Shown here: positions 34,802 to 45,200 of the stretch, one piece after another
Layout: each line of letters starts with the position of its first letter
Numbering within the stretch: the first letter of the stretch is position 1
Source of the DNA: Turbatrix aceti
Taxonomy: Eukaryota; Nematoda; Chromadorea; Rhabditida; Panagrolaimidae
Length of the DNA: 64,000 bases
Direction of reading: 5' to 3'
Assembly: GCA_963969345.1 (NCBI GenBank)
Contig: OZ017767.1
Coordinates: 8,869,547-8,933,546 of the forward strand
Made by a program: the position numbers and the translations under genes
The notes under the pieces: model-generated
The model's input: the letters and a program-made list of their open reading frames with translations, nothing else
What the model was told of the DNA's origin: nothing
Database searches by the model: none

Positions 34802-36392
34802 ATGTTTGGATCAATACTGCTGATTTTAGTCGCGGGGTTTATTTTCTACCATGCGTACTGGAAGGGTCGTCATCTGCCTCCAGGTTTGCTGGTTTTTAGT
34901 ACCTTCCTGAGTTCGTATGATTTTATTTCAGGTCCCACACCTTTACCGTTCCTCGGGAACTTTTTCCAACTTTATAAACACCATGATGCCAATGTCTGGA
35001 AGACCATGAGAAAAATGTACGGCGACGTGATTACGATATGGTTCGGAAATAAGCCAATTGTCATGATTAACGACGCAGAAACTATTCGCACTGTTTTGAC
35101 TGGAAAAACGGCCGAGATCTATGCTGCGCGCCCAATTGTTCAAGAGTTCATTGCAGAAATGCGTGGTGGTCGTTACGGACTACTTTCTACTGATGGACCT
35201 CTCTGGCGTGAACAACGACGCTTTATGCTGCGTGTTCTTCACGATTTTGGACTCGGTAGCAATCAGATGCAGGAGCGGGTTATCGATGAAGTTGTCGTTA
35301 TTCTCCAGGCCTTGCGCACCGCTGATGAAAGGGATTTTGACATGCAAGGAGCACTCAACGTCCGGATTGGAAGCATTATCAATAATATCACGCTTGGAAG
35401 TCGTCTTGAAGACGTCAAGCAGTTTAACGCCATTAAAGATCAGCTATCATTGCTGCTTCGCGACGGATCGCATCCTATCAATCTTGTCGCACTGTTTGCA
35501 AACTTTGATTTGCTGGTCAAGATTCCAGGTGTCGGACAACGGATGCTTAAATCCTTCAATATAGCACAAAATATTTTTGCCCTGTTTCGGCAGGAAATCG
35601 ACAAGCACAAGACCGAAATTGACTTTGAAACTGATGCTGAACCAAGGGATTATGTTGAAGCATTTTTGAGGCATCGTCATCGTCTTGAAAAGTCTGGTTC
35701 CACAGACCACACTTTCTCGGACGGTCAACTAATCAATATGGTTTTTGACATTTGGGTTGCTGGCCAAGAAACAACGTCTAACACGCTTTCGTGGATTGTT
35801 TTGTACCTTGCCACAAATCCTCAAGCCCAGGAAAAGCTGTTTGAAGAACTTGAACACGAAATTGGCTCAGACCGTATTATAACTATCGCCGACAAGCCTC
35901 GATTGCAGTATGTTCCAGCTGTTATTCAAGAAGGTCAACGGCTCTGCAATTTGGTTCCTCTCAACGTTCTCCATCGAGTCACCGAAACCGTCGTCCTTCA
36001 GGGCTACGTCATTCCTGCTGATACCATTGTTGCGCCTCAAATCACAAACGTTCTCTCCGACGATAAATTATTTCCAAATCCTGACTTTTTTGATCCTGAC
36101 AGATTCATCGACTCTGAAGGCAACTTTTTAGCCGATCCAAACGTTATGCCATTTGGTCTTGGAAAACGTCAATGTGCGGGCGAGCCTTTGGCCAAGCTAG
36201 AGTTGTTCCTTTTTACTGCTAATATCTTTAATCAATTCAAGGTAGCTTTATCCGTGATTTATTCCTTCTTCCGGTAATGACGGTGTTTTTTAGATTAATC
36301 TGAATCCCGACAAACTACCTGATATGACCAGAATTCCCGGCGGTACCATTCAACCGAATCCTTTTGTTGTTTCAGTCAGTGCCAGACGATGA
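34802..36392 (+). CDS. Cytochrome P450 (CYP33-like), copy E
   Basis: Exons 34802-34883, 34932-36241 and 36294-36392 encode 496 aa. The sequence matches copy B at an offset of 10830, with small changes in the anchor (ILLILVAGFIFYHAYW). The motifs AGQETT, EGQR, DPDRF and FGLGKRQCAG are intact. Unlike copies B and D it keeps an uninterrupted promoter. Expression may therefore differ from B even though the products are almost the same (inference). Confidence 0.9.
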
Positions 36393-36800
36393 AGTTTATG
36401 TAGCTCAAGAAGCTCATTGAGCATTTATCTGCGCAAATAGATAAATAAATAAATATTCAACAACACTAATGAATTCGTTGATTGCGTAAAGGAAACTTAG
36501 AAAAGCGAAACATGTGTGCAAAGATGTTTTTCAAAAAAAACTGCAACATGTTTGCACTTTGATTTTTGAATGTTTTTTGATGCCAGAAAAAATCTAAAAG
36601 CGTCGTGCTATCACTATTCAGATAGTATTTGTGAACTGTTTTTTGGTCCATTTATTGTGCTATTTTGTTTCGTTCTCGGTGCAATTACAGCCACGACTTG
36701 CAAAATCACAGATAAGACACACTTCGTCTCTACCTGAACACATTTTTCTTTGTATATAAGGACGACGCAATAGTTCAGAAATTGTTTTCATTTCTATACA
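36393..36800. promoter_or_regulatory. Promoter of P450 copy F
   Basis: Duplicate of 25563-25970 at an offset of 10830, with AGATAAG at 36710-36716 and TATATA at 36753-36758. No inserted element and no gene. Confidence 0.6.
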
Positions 36801-38418
36801 ATGTTTGGATCAATACTGCTGATTTTAGTCGCGGGGTTTATTTTCTATCATGCGTACTGGAAAGGTCGTCATCTGCCTCCAGGTTTGCACGTTTTCACTT
36901 TTTTGAAAGTAAGTAAATAATTTTATTTTAAGGCCCCACACCACTACCCTTTGTTGGAAACTTTTTCCAACTTCTGAAGAATCATGACGCTAATGTATGG
37001 AAGACTATGCGTAAAATGTACGGCGACGTGATTACGATATGGTTCGGAAACAAGCCAATTGTCATGATCAATGACGCAGAAACTATTCGCACTGTTCTGA
37101 CTGGAAAAACGGCCGAGATCTATGCTGCGCGCCCAATTGTTCAAGAGTTCATTGCAGAAATGCGTGGTGGTCGTTACGGACTACTTTCTACTGATGGACC
37201 TCTCTGGCGTGAACAACGACGCTTTATGCTGCGTGTTCTTCACGATTTTGGACTCGGTAGCAATCAGATGCAGGAGCGGGTTATCGATGAAGTTGTCGTT
37301 ATTCTCCAGGCCTTGCGCACCGCTGATGAAAGGGATTTTGACATGCAAGGAGCACTCAACGTCCGGATTGGAAGCATCATCAACAGTCTAACGCTTGGAC
37401 ATCGCCTCGAAGACGTCGAACAATTCAACGAAATTAAAAGCCAGCTTTCGCTGCTCATTCGCGACACCGCGCATCCTATCAATCTTGTGGCACAGTTCGT
37501 AAATCTTGATTTGTTAATCAAGATCCCAGGTATTGGGCAACGGATGACCAAATCGCTTAAAATAGCAGAAAACATATTTGACCTGTTTCAACGAGAAATC
37601 GACAAGCACAAGGCTGATATTGATTTTGAAACTGATGCTGAACCAAGGGATTATGTTGAAGCATTCTTGAGGCATCGTCATCGACTAGAAAAATCTGGGA
37701 CCACGGATCATACCTTCTCGGACGGTCAACTCATCAACATGGTTTTTGACATGTGGGTTGCTGGCCAAGAAACAACGTCTAACACACTTTCGTGGATTGT
37801 TTTGTACCTGGCCACAAATCCTCAAGCCCAGGAAAAGCTGTTTGAAGAACTTGAACGCGAGATTGGCTCAGACCGTATCGTAACGCTCGCTGATAAGCCT
37901 CGACTGCCGTATGTCCAAGCTGTCATCCAAGAAAGCCAGCGTCTTTGTAATCTAGTTCTATTCAACGTTCTTCACCGAGTTATTGAATCAGTGGTAGTCC
38001 AGGGCTACGTTCTTCCTGCTGATACCCTAGTTCAACCTCAAATCAGCAATGTTCTCTCCGACGAAAAACTGTTTCCCAATCCTGATTCATTCAACCCCGA
38101 CAGATTTATCGACTCGGAAGGCAACTTTGTCGCTGATCCAAACGTCATGCCTTTCAGTTTGGGAAAGCGTCAGTGCGCGGGCGAACCTTTGGCGAAGTTG
38201 GAATTATTCCTTTTTGCCGCTAATATTTTCAATCAATTCAAGGTACGTTTTTGGTTGCATTTTTAAAACATTGTTCTTTTTTTAAGTATTTTATTATTGT
38301 TATGACAGTATTTTTTCAGATCACTGTGAATCCAGATAAACCACCCGATATGACTAGAATTCCGGGCGGTACTGTTGAACCAAATCATTACGTTGTTGCC
38401 GTCAGTGCCAGACGATGA
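36801..38418 (+). CDS. Cytochrome P450 (CYP33-like), copy F
   Basis: Exons 36801-36882, 36933-38242 and 38320-38418 encode 496 aa. The I-helix motif is AGQETT, ExxR is ESQR (Gly to Ser relative to the others), the PERF-like motif is NPDRF, and the haem loop is FSLGKRQCAG. The 5' half matches copy C. The 3' third has its own sequence (VLPADTLVQPQISNV, TVEPNHYVVAVSARR) and its own third intron and 3' flank. This suggests F preserves the ancestral 3' end that C lost in the crossover. Confidence 0.9.
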
Positions 38419-39025
38419 TGTTTAGTTCATTAATGAGGAATTGGTTTTTGAACTTGAAACAAATGTTAAAAGAAACTAATAAATTAATTTAAAAAATTCA
38501 TATTATAAATTGTCCAACATACGCTGCCGAAACTTTTTTATGATTTAATGTTTTAGGAAACTCGATGAAAATACGCATTTTTCTTATCGCAAAAGCTGAC
38601 TGAGGCATAAATCAAAGATATTTATAACATGTCTATACATATTTGGACTTCAACTTTTGATCTCTCCGGTACAATGTCTCTGGGGTTACAAAAATGTTAT
38701 GCGGCTAATTCTAAGCAGATTCACGGTTATATAGATGCTGATGCGACTGTTTACATTCGATCACGTTTGTTGAGTCCCAGCTTACGAGAGTTCGCGGAAA
38801 TAAATAACAAGCATTGTAACTGATGTTTTTGCATTGTGGTTAAATCTGTTCATCTGTGGTGTACTCAAAAAAGAATTCTATTTTTGACCTTATATTATCT
38901 CATTTTGTCCTGCTTTTTCCGGTCGTCAATTGATAGCGCCACCTGCTTATGTATCTCCGCCCCAACGACCGTCAGGTCAGACCCGTTGATCAGGGATTCT
39001 TCCTCATTGTCTCCCTTACTCAACC
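38419..39025. other. Intergenic between P450 cluster and transporter
   Basis: An aataaatta polyadenylation-like signal occurs at about 38479. A 64-codon ORF at 38629-38823 (MSIHIWTSTFDLSGTMSL) has no recognisable domain and is not credited. The promoter of the transporter at 39026 should lie here, but no TATA box or TTTTCAG acceptor close to its start was seen. Confidence 0.45.
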
Positions 39026-40555
39026 ATGACGGTAACTCGTGCCAATCAGATGGGCCTCATCGGCGCTGTCTCGTACATCGTAGGCAACATTGTTGGTTCC
39101 GGTGTCTTCATTGTACCTGGATCTATCGTAGAATATGTCGGATCTGCTGGCCTATCCTTGGTTATTTGGGTTGCTGCTGCGCTGATTTCCATGACTGGAG
39201 CATTTTGCTACGTCGAACTGGGAACGAGTATTCGCCGATCAGGTGCTGATTTTGCCTATCAATGCTCTGTCGGATGGGATATGCTGGCATTTGGATTCAT
39301 GATTTCTGGATGCGTGTTCACGTATCCGACTACGATAGCCATCCAGGCGCGTACTTTTGGAGAATACGTCATGACCGGGATTAATATCGATTTCGCCAAT
39401 CCGGGTGATCGAGATCTGGCAGCTCAGATGTTGGGTTTCGGACTCACATGGTCCCTGCTTTATCTCAACTTCTTCTCCGTCAAAATTTTCGTCTCGAGAT
39501 TTCAAATCCTAGCCAGTATTGCAAAGGTGGCGATCTCACTCTTAGTCATTGTCACAGGATTCTGGTACATCGTCGTCCGGGGACACACTGAGAATCTCAA
39601 CAACATGTTCAAAAACACGACTCATACTCCTATAAATTTGGTAAACGGAGTGTTTGCCGGTTTATTCAGCTACGATGGTTGGGACATTATTAATCTCGGT
39701 CTCGAAGAAGTTCAGCACCCTCGACGCACACTACCGCTTGCCATTATCATCGCCCTGACGCTAATCACGCTCTTCTACGTCGCAATGAACATTGCCTTTT
39801 TCGGAGCCCTGGGCACAGAAGACGTCCGAACTTCGCGAGTTGTCGCTATGGATTTTGCGAGGGTGACGCTCGGCGACTTTTCCTACGCGATTCCCTTCCT
39901 AATGTCCGTGCTCCTGATCGGTTCGCTTAATTCAACACTTTTTGCTGCCAGTCGATGGATCCACGCTGCAGCTCGTGAAGGGCATCTGCCAGCGTTTGTC
40001 AGTGTGGTCAATGAAAAACACCACAGTCCGCGGGTGGCACTTTTCATCACAACCGTCCTAAGCATGATTTTTTCATTTGTCGGGAATTTGGACGACCTAA
40101 TTAGGTACGTATCCTTCGGAACCTGGTCCCAGCGATTTGCGACTCTTCTCGCGCTGCTGTGGATCAGGTTTCGAGGACTTCCGGTGCACAAAGAAGCAAT
40201 CAGAACCCCAATTGTTGTTCCTATTTTCTTCTTTGCTATCATCGCTGTTCTCGTTGTTGTTACAATTGTCGAGAGTGTTGCTACGATTGTCTACAGTATT
40301 TCGTTATTCATCATTGGGGTTTTGATTTACGTTGTTTTTCTTTATCGACGTGCTCTTCCAAGATTTGAACTTTTCAACCGTGCAACGGCAAAAATTAACC
40401 ACATTTTGGCTATTGTGTTTCAGCTCATTTTTAACGGTGTTGTGGAGCAGCAAAAAGAGGAAGACAAAAAAGTTGATAATACTCCAGCTCAAAGTATAAG
40501 TCGCCGTTCTATTTTTGGCAGACAAAAAGTACACAGTTCAACTTCTGCTTCTTGA
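39026..40555 (+). CDS. LAT-type amino-acid permease (APC superfamily, SLC7-like), intronless
   Basis: A single open exon encodes 509 aa. The N-terminal helix region contains the APC substrate-loop motif GNIVGSGVFIVPG, and the next segments (EYVGSAGLSLVIWVAAALIS, then GAFCYVELGTSI) match the L-type transporter family. About 12 hydrophobic segments can be counted, ending in a polar cytosolic tail (SISRRSIFGRQKVHSS). Such transporters pair with a 4F2hc-like heavy chain through a conserved Cys in mammals. No equivalent Cys was evident here, and several nematode AAT proteins also lack it (family knowledge). The lack of introns is unusual next to multi-exon neighbours. Confidence 0.9.
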   Translation: MTVTRANQMGLIGAVSYIVGNIVGSGVFIVPGSIVEYVGSAGLSLVIWVAAALISMTGAFCYVELGTSIRRSGADFAYQCSVGWDMLAFGFMISGCVFTYPTTIAIQARTFGEYVMTGINIDFANPGDRDLAAQMLGFGLTWSLLYLNFFSVKIFVSRFQILASIAKVAISLLVIVTGFWYIVVRGHTENLNNMFKNTTHTPINLVNGVFAGLFSYDGWDIINLGLEEVQHPRRTLPLAIIIALTLITLFYVAMNIAFFGALGTEDVRTSRVVAMDFARVTLGDFSYAIPFLMSVLLIGSLNSTLFAASRWIHAAAREGHLPAFVSVVNEKHHSPRVALFITTVLSMIFSFVGNLDDLIRYVSFGTWSQRFATLLALLWIRFRGLPVHKEAIRTPIVVPIFFFAIIAVLVVVTIVESVATIVYSISLFIIGVLIYVVFLYRRALPRFELFNRATAKINHILAIVFQLIFNGVVEQQKEEDKKVDNTPAQSISRRSIFGRQKVHSSTSAS

Positions 40556-42237
40556 TACGGGTTATTTTTTTATCTCTTGATGTACATTTTTTTGTTTCTG
40601 TGGATTGTGGTGATAGCTATGATAGTACTCTGATTTTATTGTTATAACTCGGAGAAGTAGACTTTGACCCACCGTAAGCATGCACACATCAGCGTGTTGT
40701 CATACTTTGAGGTAATAAAAAATTGTCATTATGATTGTTAAAATGCAAAAATTAACAGGTTGCAACGAAGAAAGGTGGGTGATCTGTGGTTTTGTGTGTG
40801 TTATCGTTGTTGTAAATGAATAAAACACGAGATTTCGCGGAAAAAGACAGGAGGTGCGGGGAACCTGTGGTTGCAAAAATTAAGTCCGGATTCCTGAGGG
40901 GGTACAACTATCGTGGAAGTGATAATTATTGAGGTGGGGAGTAGGACAAATTTTGAGGACCATGGATTAATTACGGAAAAAAAGTAAAAAATACAGTTTT
41001 TTAAAATTAAATAAATTTTAAATAAAATTTAAACGGGCTTACACCTTTTTGAGCAGGTAATTTTTTTACCCGACAAAATTACTGAGAAACGATTTGGTAA
41101 AAAAAATGCCAAAAGGAAACAGTGCAGGTTTTTTTTATTTTAATCGCGCAAATTTAAACTAAAAAAATGATCGTCACAAATTTTTTTAGAATGTGCAGAC
41201 AAAAAATTTTATACGACATTGATTTTTTAATTTCCTAAAATTTGAACATTTTTAGAAAATTCTAAATAATTTTTCCCTGCAAGACAAAAAAACCGTTCAC
41301 CGGCCCCTTTGCCTTTGGCGTTGTGTCCCCAATCGTGTCCCAGCATTTTTGGCGGGTAAAAAAAATCTGCAAATCAATCGGTCATCAAAATCTGAAAAAC
41401 CCGTCCAAATAGGGAATACTACGCTATATTTTGCACTCGATACACTTTGTTCCCCATTTTATCCATCGCTCCGCGTGTACAACTCAACTGGACACCAACA
41501 ACCACCGACCAAAGGGAGAGAAAAAAGGAAAAAAAATGTGCGCGCACAACGAGAAAAATTCAGCAAACGCATATACATGTGCGTATTTGTCGACGAACGC
41601 ACACGCATAAAACACGCGCTTCCTTCCTTCGTCTGTTTCTTCGATTTGCTTTTGTCGAGAAAATTTTTATTAAAAAAATTTTTCCTTGAATTTTTCCCCC
41701 GGCTCTCGCTGTATATTTTTTTTTGGCTCAAAGTCGAATAAAAAGTCTGTCCGTCGGGTGGTTTCTCTGCGAGGAAAGAAGGAGAAAAGCGCGGACCGAC
41801 CGACGCCACTACCACGCAAGCCCGAGCAACAACCGACCAGCCGCCAGCCAGCGAGCGAGGCAGGCAGCCGCCGTGAGGTGTTCTCTATTCTCTGCTGTAG
41901 TCATCCTGTCGTCGTCGTCGTTGTCGAAAACGATTGATTCGACCTCGACTGACCTGGACAACGTCGTCGTCGAAAGAAAAAGAAAAAAACCGTTACCAAG
42001 ACGAAGAAGAAGAGAGATTCACAATTTTCTTGCTTGTTTCCAGCCAACACCGGCTTGCACGAACTCCCACCACGAAAGTTGGAGAAGAGGCGCGACAAAA
42101 CAACGAGTCTCTTTTTTTCTTGCATCCAACAACTTTTGTCTTACCCTCCCTATTTTTGGTGTCAATCGATTTGTAACGAACCACCGTTGTCGTGGATCGA
42201 TTGACGCCCGTAATCCTCCTGTTGGCAGAGGCGTGTA
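40556..42237. other. Long intergenic and leader region upstream of the GCN5/PCAF gene
   Basis: 40560-41340 is AT-rich, with no coding signal. 41340-42237 is more mixed, with several overlapping ORFs in different frames (for example 41723-42238) that lack recognisable domains. These are best read as 5' leader or promoter. CGTCGTCGT-type triplet runs occur at 41910-41970. Confidence 0.45.
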
Positions 42238-45200
42238 ATGCAGCCCAAGAACGATGAAAACAGGTGAGTCGAAATTTTATAAACCGTCGATTATTTTTTG
42301 TCACCCCCAATAAGAATTTTGTAGGGTCAAAACCCGTCGATCCAAAAAGATAGACCACGTCGTTGAAACCCGTTCGCGCACGCGTGCTTCGTTTGGCGTG
42401 GTCCAGAATGGCGGAGACGCGGCGAGTCTGCCGTCTTCGTCGTCAACCGGAATCTTGGATGTCGGAGATGACCTTCCCGGACCGTCACTCATATCGCCGA
42501 GAAAAATGAAAGAGCTTCATGATCTGGCTGTCAATAGCAGCTGGCAGGATCCTGTTTTTGGAAAGCATCAACGAACGACGAGGCGATCAATGCTCTCCCA
42601 GCAGACTGCGACATCCGTCGACCAGGTGGATGCCCAGATCGCGGCGGTCCTGACGTCGGTTGTTGCACCCAAGCAACAACAACCGCCGTCGTCGACAAAG
42701 AAGTCAACGACGAATGGATTTATCAAGGCAGCCCGGTCTCCTACGCATTCGATGACCCCGGTGACTGCGAGCGCGGCATTGGCAGCGGTCAACGGAAAGT
42801 CAAGAATCAGGAGACGGATGCTGTCTGATGAACTGAACGTCGAGCAACCCAAACCGAAGAGAAGAAGGAGGAGTCCTACAAAGGCGGTGCACAGAACTTC
42901 TGGTTGGTTTTTTAGATTTTTTTAAAATTGATTTTATGTGATTTGACTTTTTTTCGCTTGATAAGTACTTTTTTTACATTTTACGTCTGCTTTTTTTGAA
43001 TTGACAAAATACCGCCAGTTGCGTGGGGGGTTCTTGTCTCGAGGCGAAATTGATTTTTTTTTCGTGGTGAGACAAGACTTTGTTAGTTTTTTCTACGTTT
43101 TTGAATTTCGTTACTGTTTTTTTTTTTGTTTGTGCAAGATTTATTTTTTTTTGCGAAGGTGATTGAATTCTAATTCGAAATACGGTACTTTACCATTATT
43201 TCGAGTTTAAAAATATTTAAAAATATTAATTTTCTTTTTTTTATTTTTGATTGAATATTTTTTTACCATTTTTTAAAATGACATTTTTTACGTCAGTTTT
43301 TTGAATTAACAAAATATTGCCAGGCGCGTGTTCATTTGTTGTCTTGAGGCGAAATATTTTTTTCGTGTTGAGACAAGGCGTAGCGTATTCTTTGAACTTT
43401 TTTTTATTGATACAAGTGTCGTAATTTATTTATTTTATATTTTTTCTCTTTTTATGACAGTGAAACTCGAATTCGGCACTTTGCTACCGATTTTTCCAAA
43501 AAAATATATTTTTTACGTTTATTTTCATCATGTTATTTTTTTTGCGTCGAAACCCTATTTCCCTTCCAGGCTACCCCCGAATCCACGGCAAGCGTCGTCG
43601 CCACACAGGTTTCGTCCGAGGCGGAGGCCCGCGTCTTCGTTTCCGAATTTCGGCAGCCGCGCTCCACCACGGCGATCCCGAAGGCTGGCAATCGCTCTTC
43701 GTTCGCACCCGTCATGGCGTCAAGAAACCCTCCCTTACTGCCTGTCGCCTCAGACAATCCGACGCTGCCACAACCAATCCTGTGGTCACGAATTTTGTCA
43801 AACGCGTTTCTGGCATCGTTGACAGTCGATTCCGTCTGACGAGTTTTCTTCCGGATGGACACGTTGACAAGACTTTTATCCGGCGTCGACTGAGACTCAA
43901 AAAGCCACAGAATGCCATCGGACTTCTGCCAATTCCGAGATCTCGACTCGGGCATCCGAAATCAGTGAACTTTGGCACTGCATCGAAAAACAGGTATCAC
44001 GAGGTGAAGAATCAACTCGCGCTTCATCCGGAACTCAAATGGCTGGCTCTTGTCACGCCGTGTCAGAGGTCGTGCAATTGCCGGGGCTTCAGAACAACGG
44101 TCAAGGCTTGGACCCTCGAAATGCCGACTTCCGAGGCAGTTGAGAGGTACCGGATGTCGTTGAAGTGCATCGGATGCCATCATCCTATCTGTGAGTTTTT
44201 TAACACAATTTTTGGTTGAATTGTTTTACCAAATTTTTTTCAGGGCAACACCGCCGAAAAGTTGATGCTAGCGAACGCGGCGAACGATATATTCTTTTGC
44301 AAGACCTTTTTCGGCTCCAGAAAATGCATGATCAAATGGCGGATTGCGAAAATCGAAGGGTTGGTTATCTTTGAATTTTTCTGGATCGAAATATTTTTTT
44401 GGGTTTTTAGATCATGTTTCAACTATTCAAGGACTTTCTCAGAATTTTGATCGAAAATCATCCGATGCCGAGAGAAGTTTTCCCAGATCCGAGAACCGCC
44501 TTTGCTGAGCCGTCGGTGCGGGAGTGCATTGAACACTTTATGCACAGTCGCGAGGCTCGAAAGTTGGAGTGAGTTTGTTTTCTTAATTTTTGGGTTTCCT
44601 TCGAAGGTCCCGTTGAAGACGTCGAAGGTCCCGTTGAAGGCGTCGAAGGTCGCGTTTAAGATTTTTGGGGTTAAAGAAACATTTTTGACCTTCAACGTCT
44701 TCAACGGGACGTTCGACGTCTTCAACGGGACCTTCGACGTCTTCAACGGGACCTTCGACGTCTTCACCAAAAGAACCCTCAGTCCCAAAAACAATATTTT
44801 TTTATTCGAAAACTTGTTTTAAAATCCATATCCTTTCAGAATCCCACCCCACGTCGCCGAAAACCTCATCGAAACGCTCAACAGATTCCGACTTCCCAAC
44901 CCAGATTCTGTCCATCTTCTGTCGCCTTGGTTTCTGAGGCCTCGCTTCAAAAGCCCCCTCGGCAAGCAGTATTTTGTTCAGTGGTACCGTTACTTTTACG
45001 GCAAGTGGACAACGTACTGCCGTCTCGCGGAGCATTTGGATTCGCTTCCCACCATGGCCCCCGTCGATCTCTTTGACATCTACTTTTTGTCCCAGTTTGA
45101 CGAACTTTTCGCGCTCAATCTCGAAGAACAGTACGTCGCGACGAAGAATCCTGAAGTCAAGATGGTAGCTGTTCTTTTTCGATACATTCGGCAGTATGCA

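Noticed and set aside
41349..42238. ORFs upstream of the GCN5/PCAF gene
   Set aside because: Several overlap in different frames, with Arg/Thr/Ser-rich composition from CGT/ACG-rich DNA and no domain. Best read as leader or promoter.
43570..43840. Alternative reading frame of GCN5/PCAF exon 3 (ATPESTASVVATQ...)
   Set aside because: It looks like plausible disordered protein but meets a stop at 43840 and does not match the incoming phase. The chosen frame continues into the PCAF-N motif.
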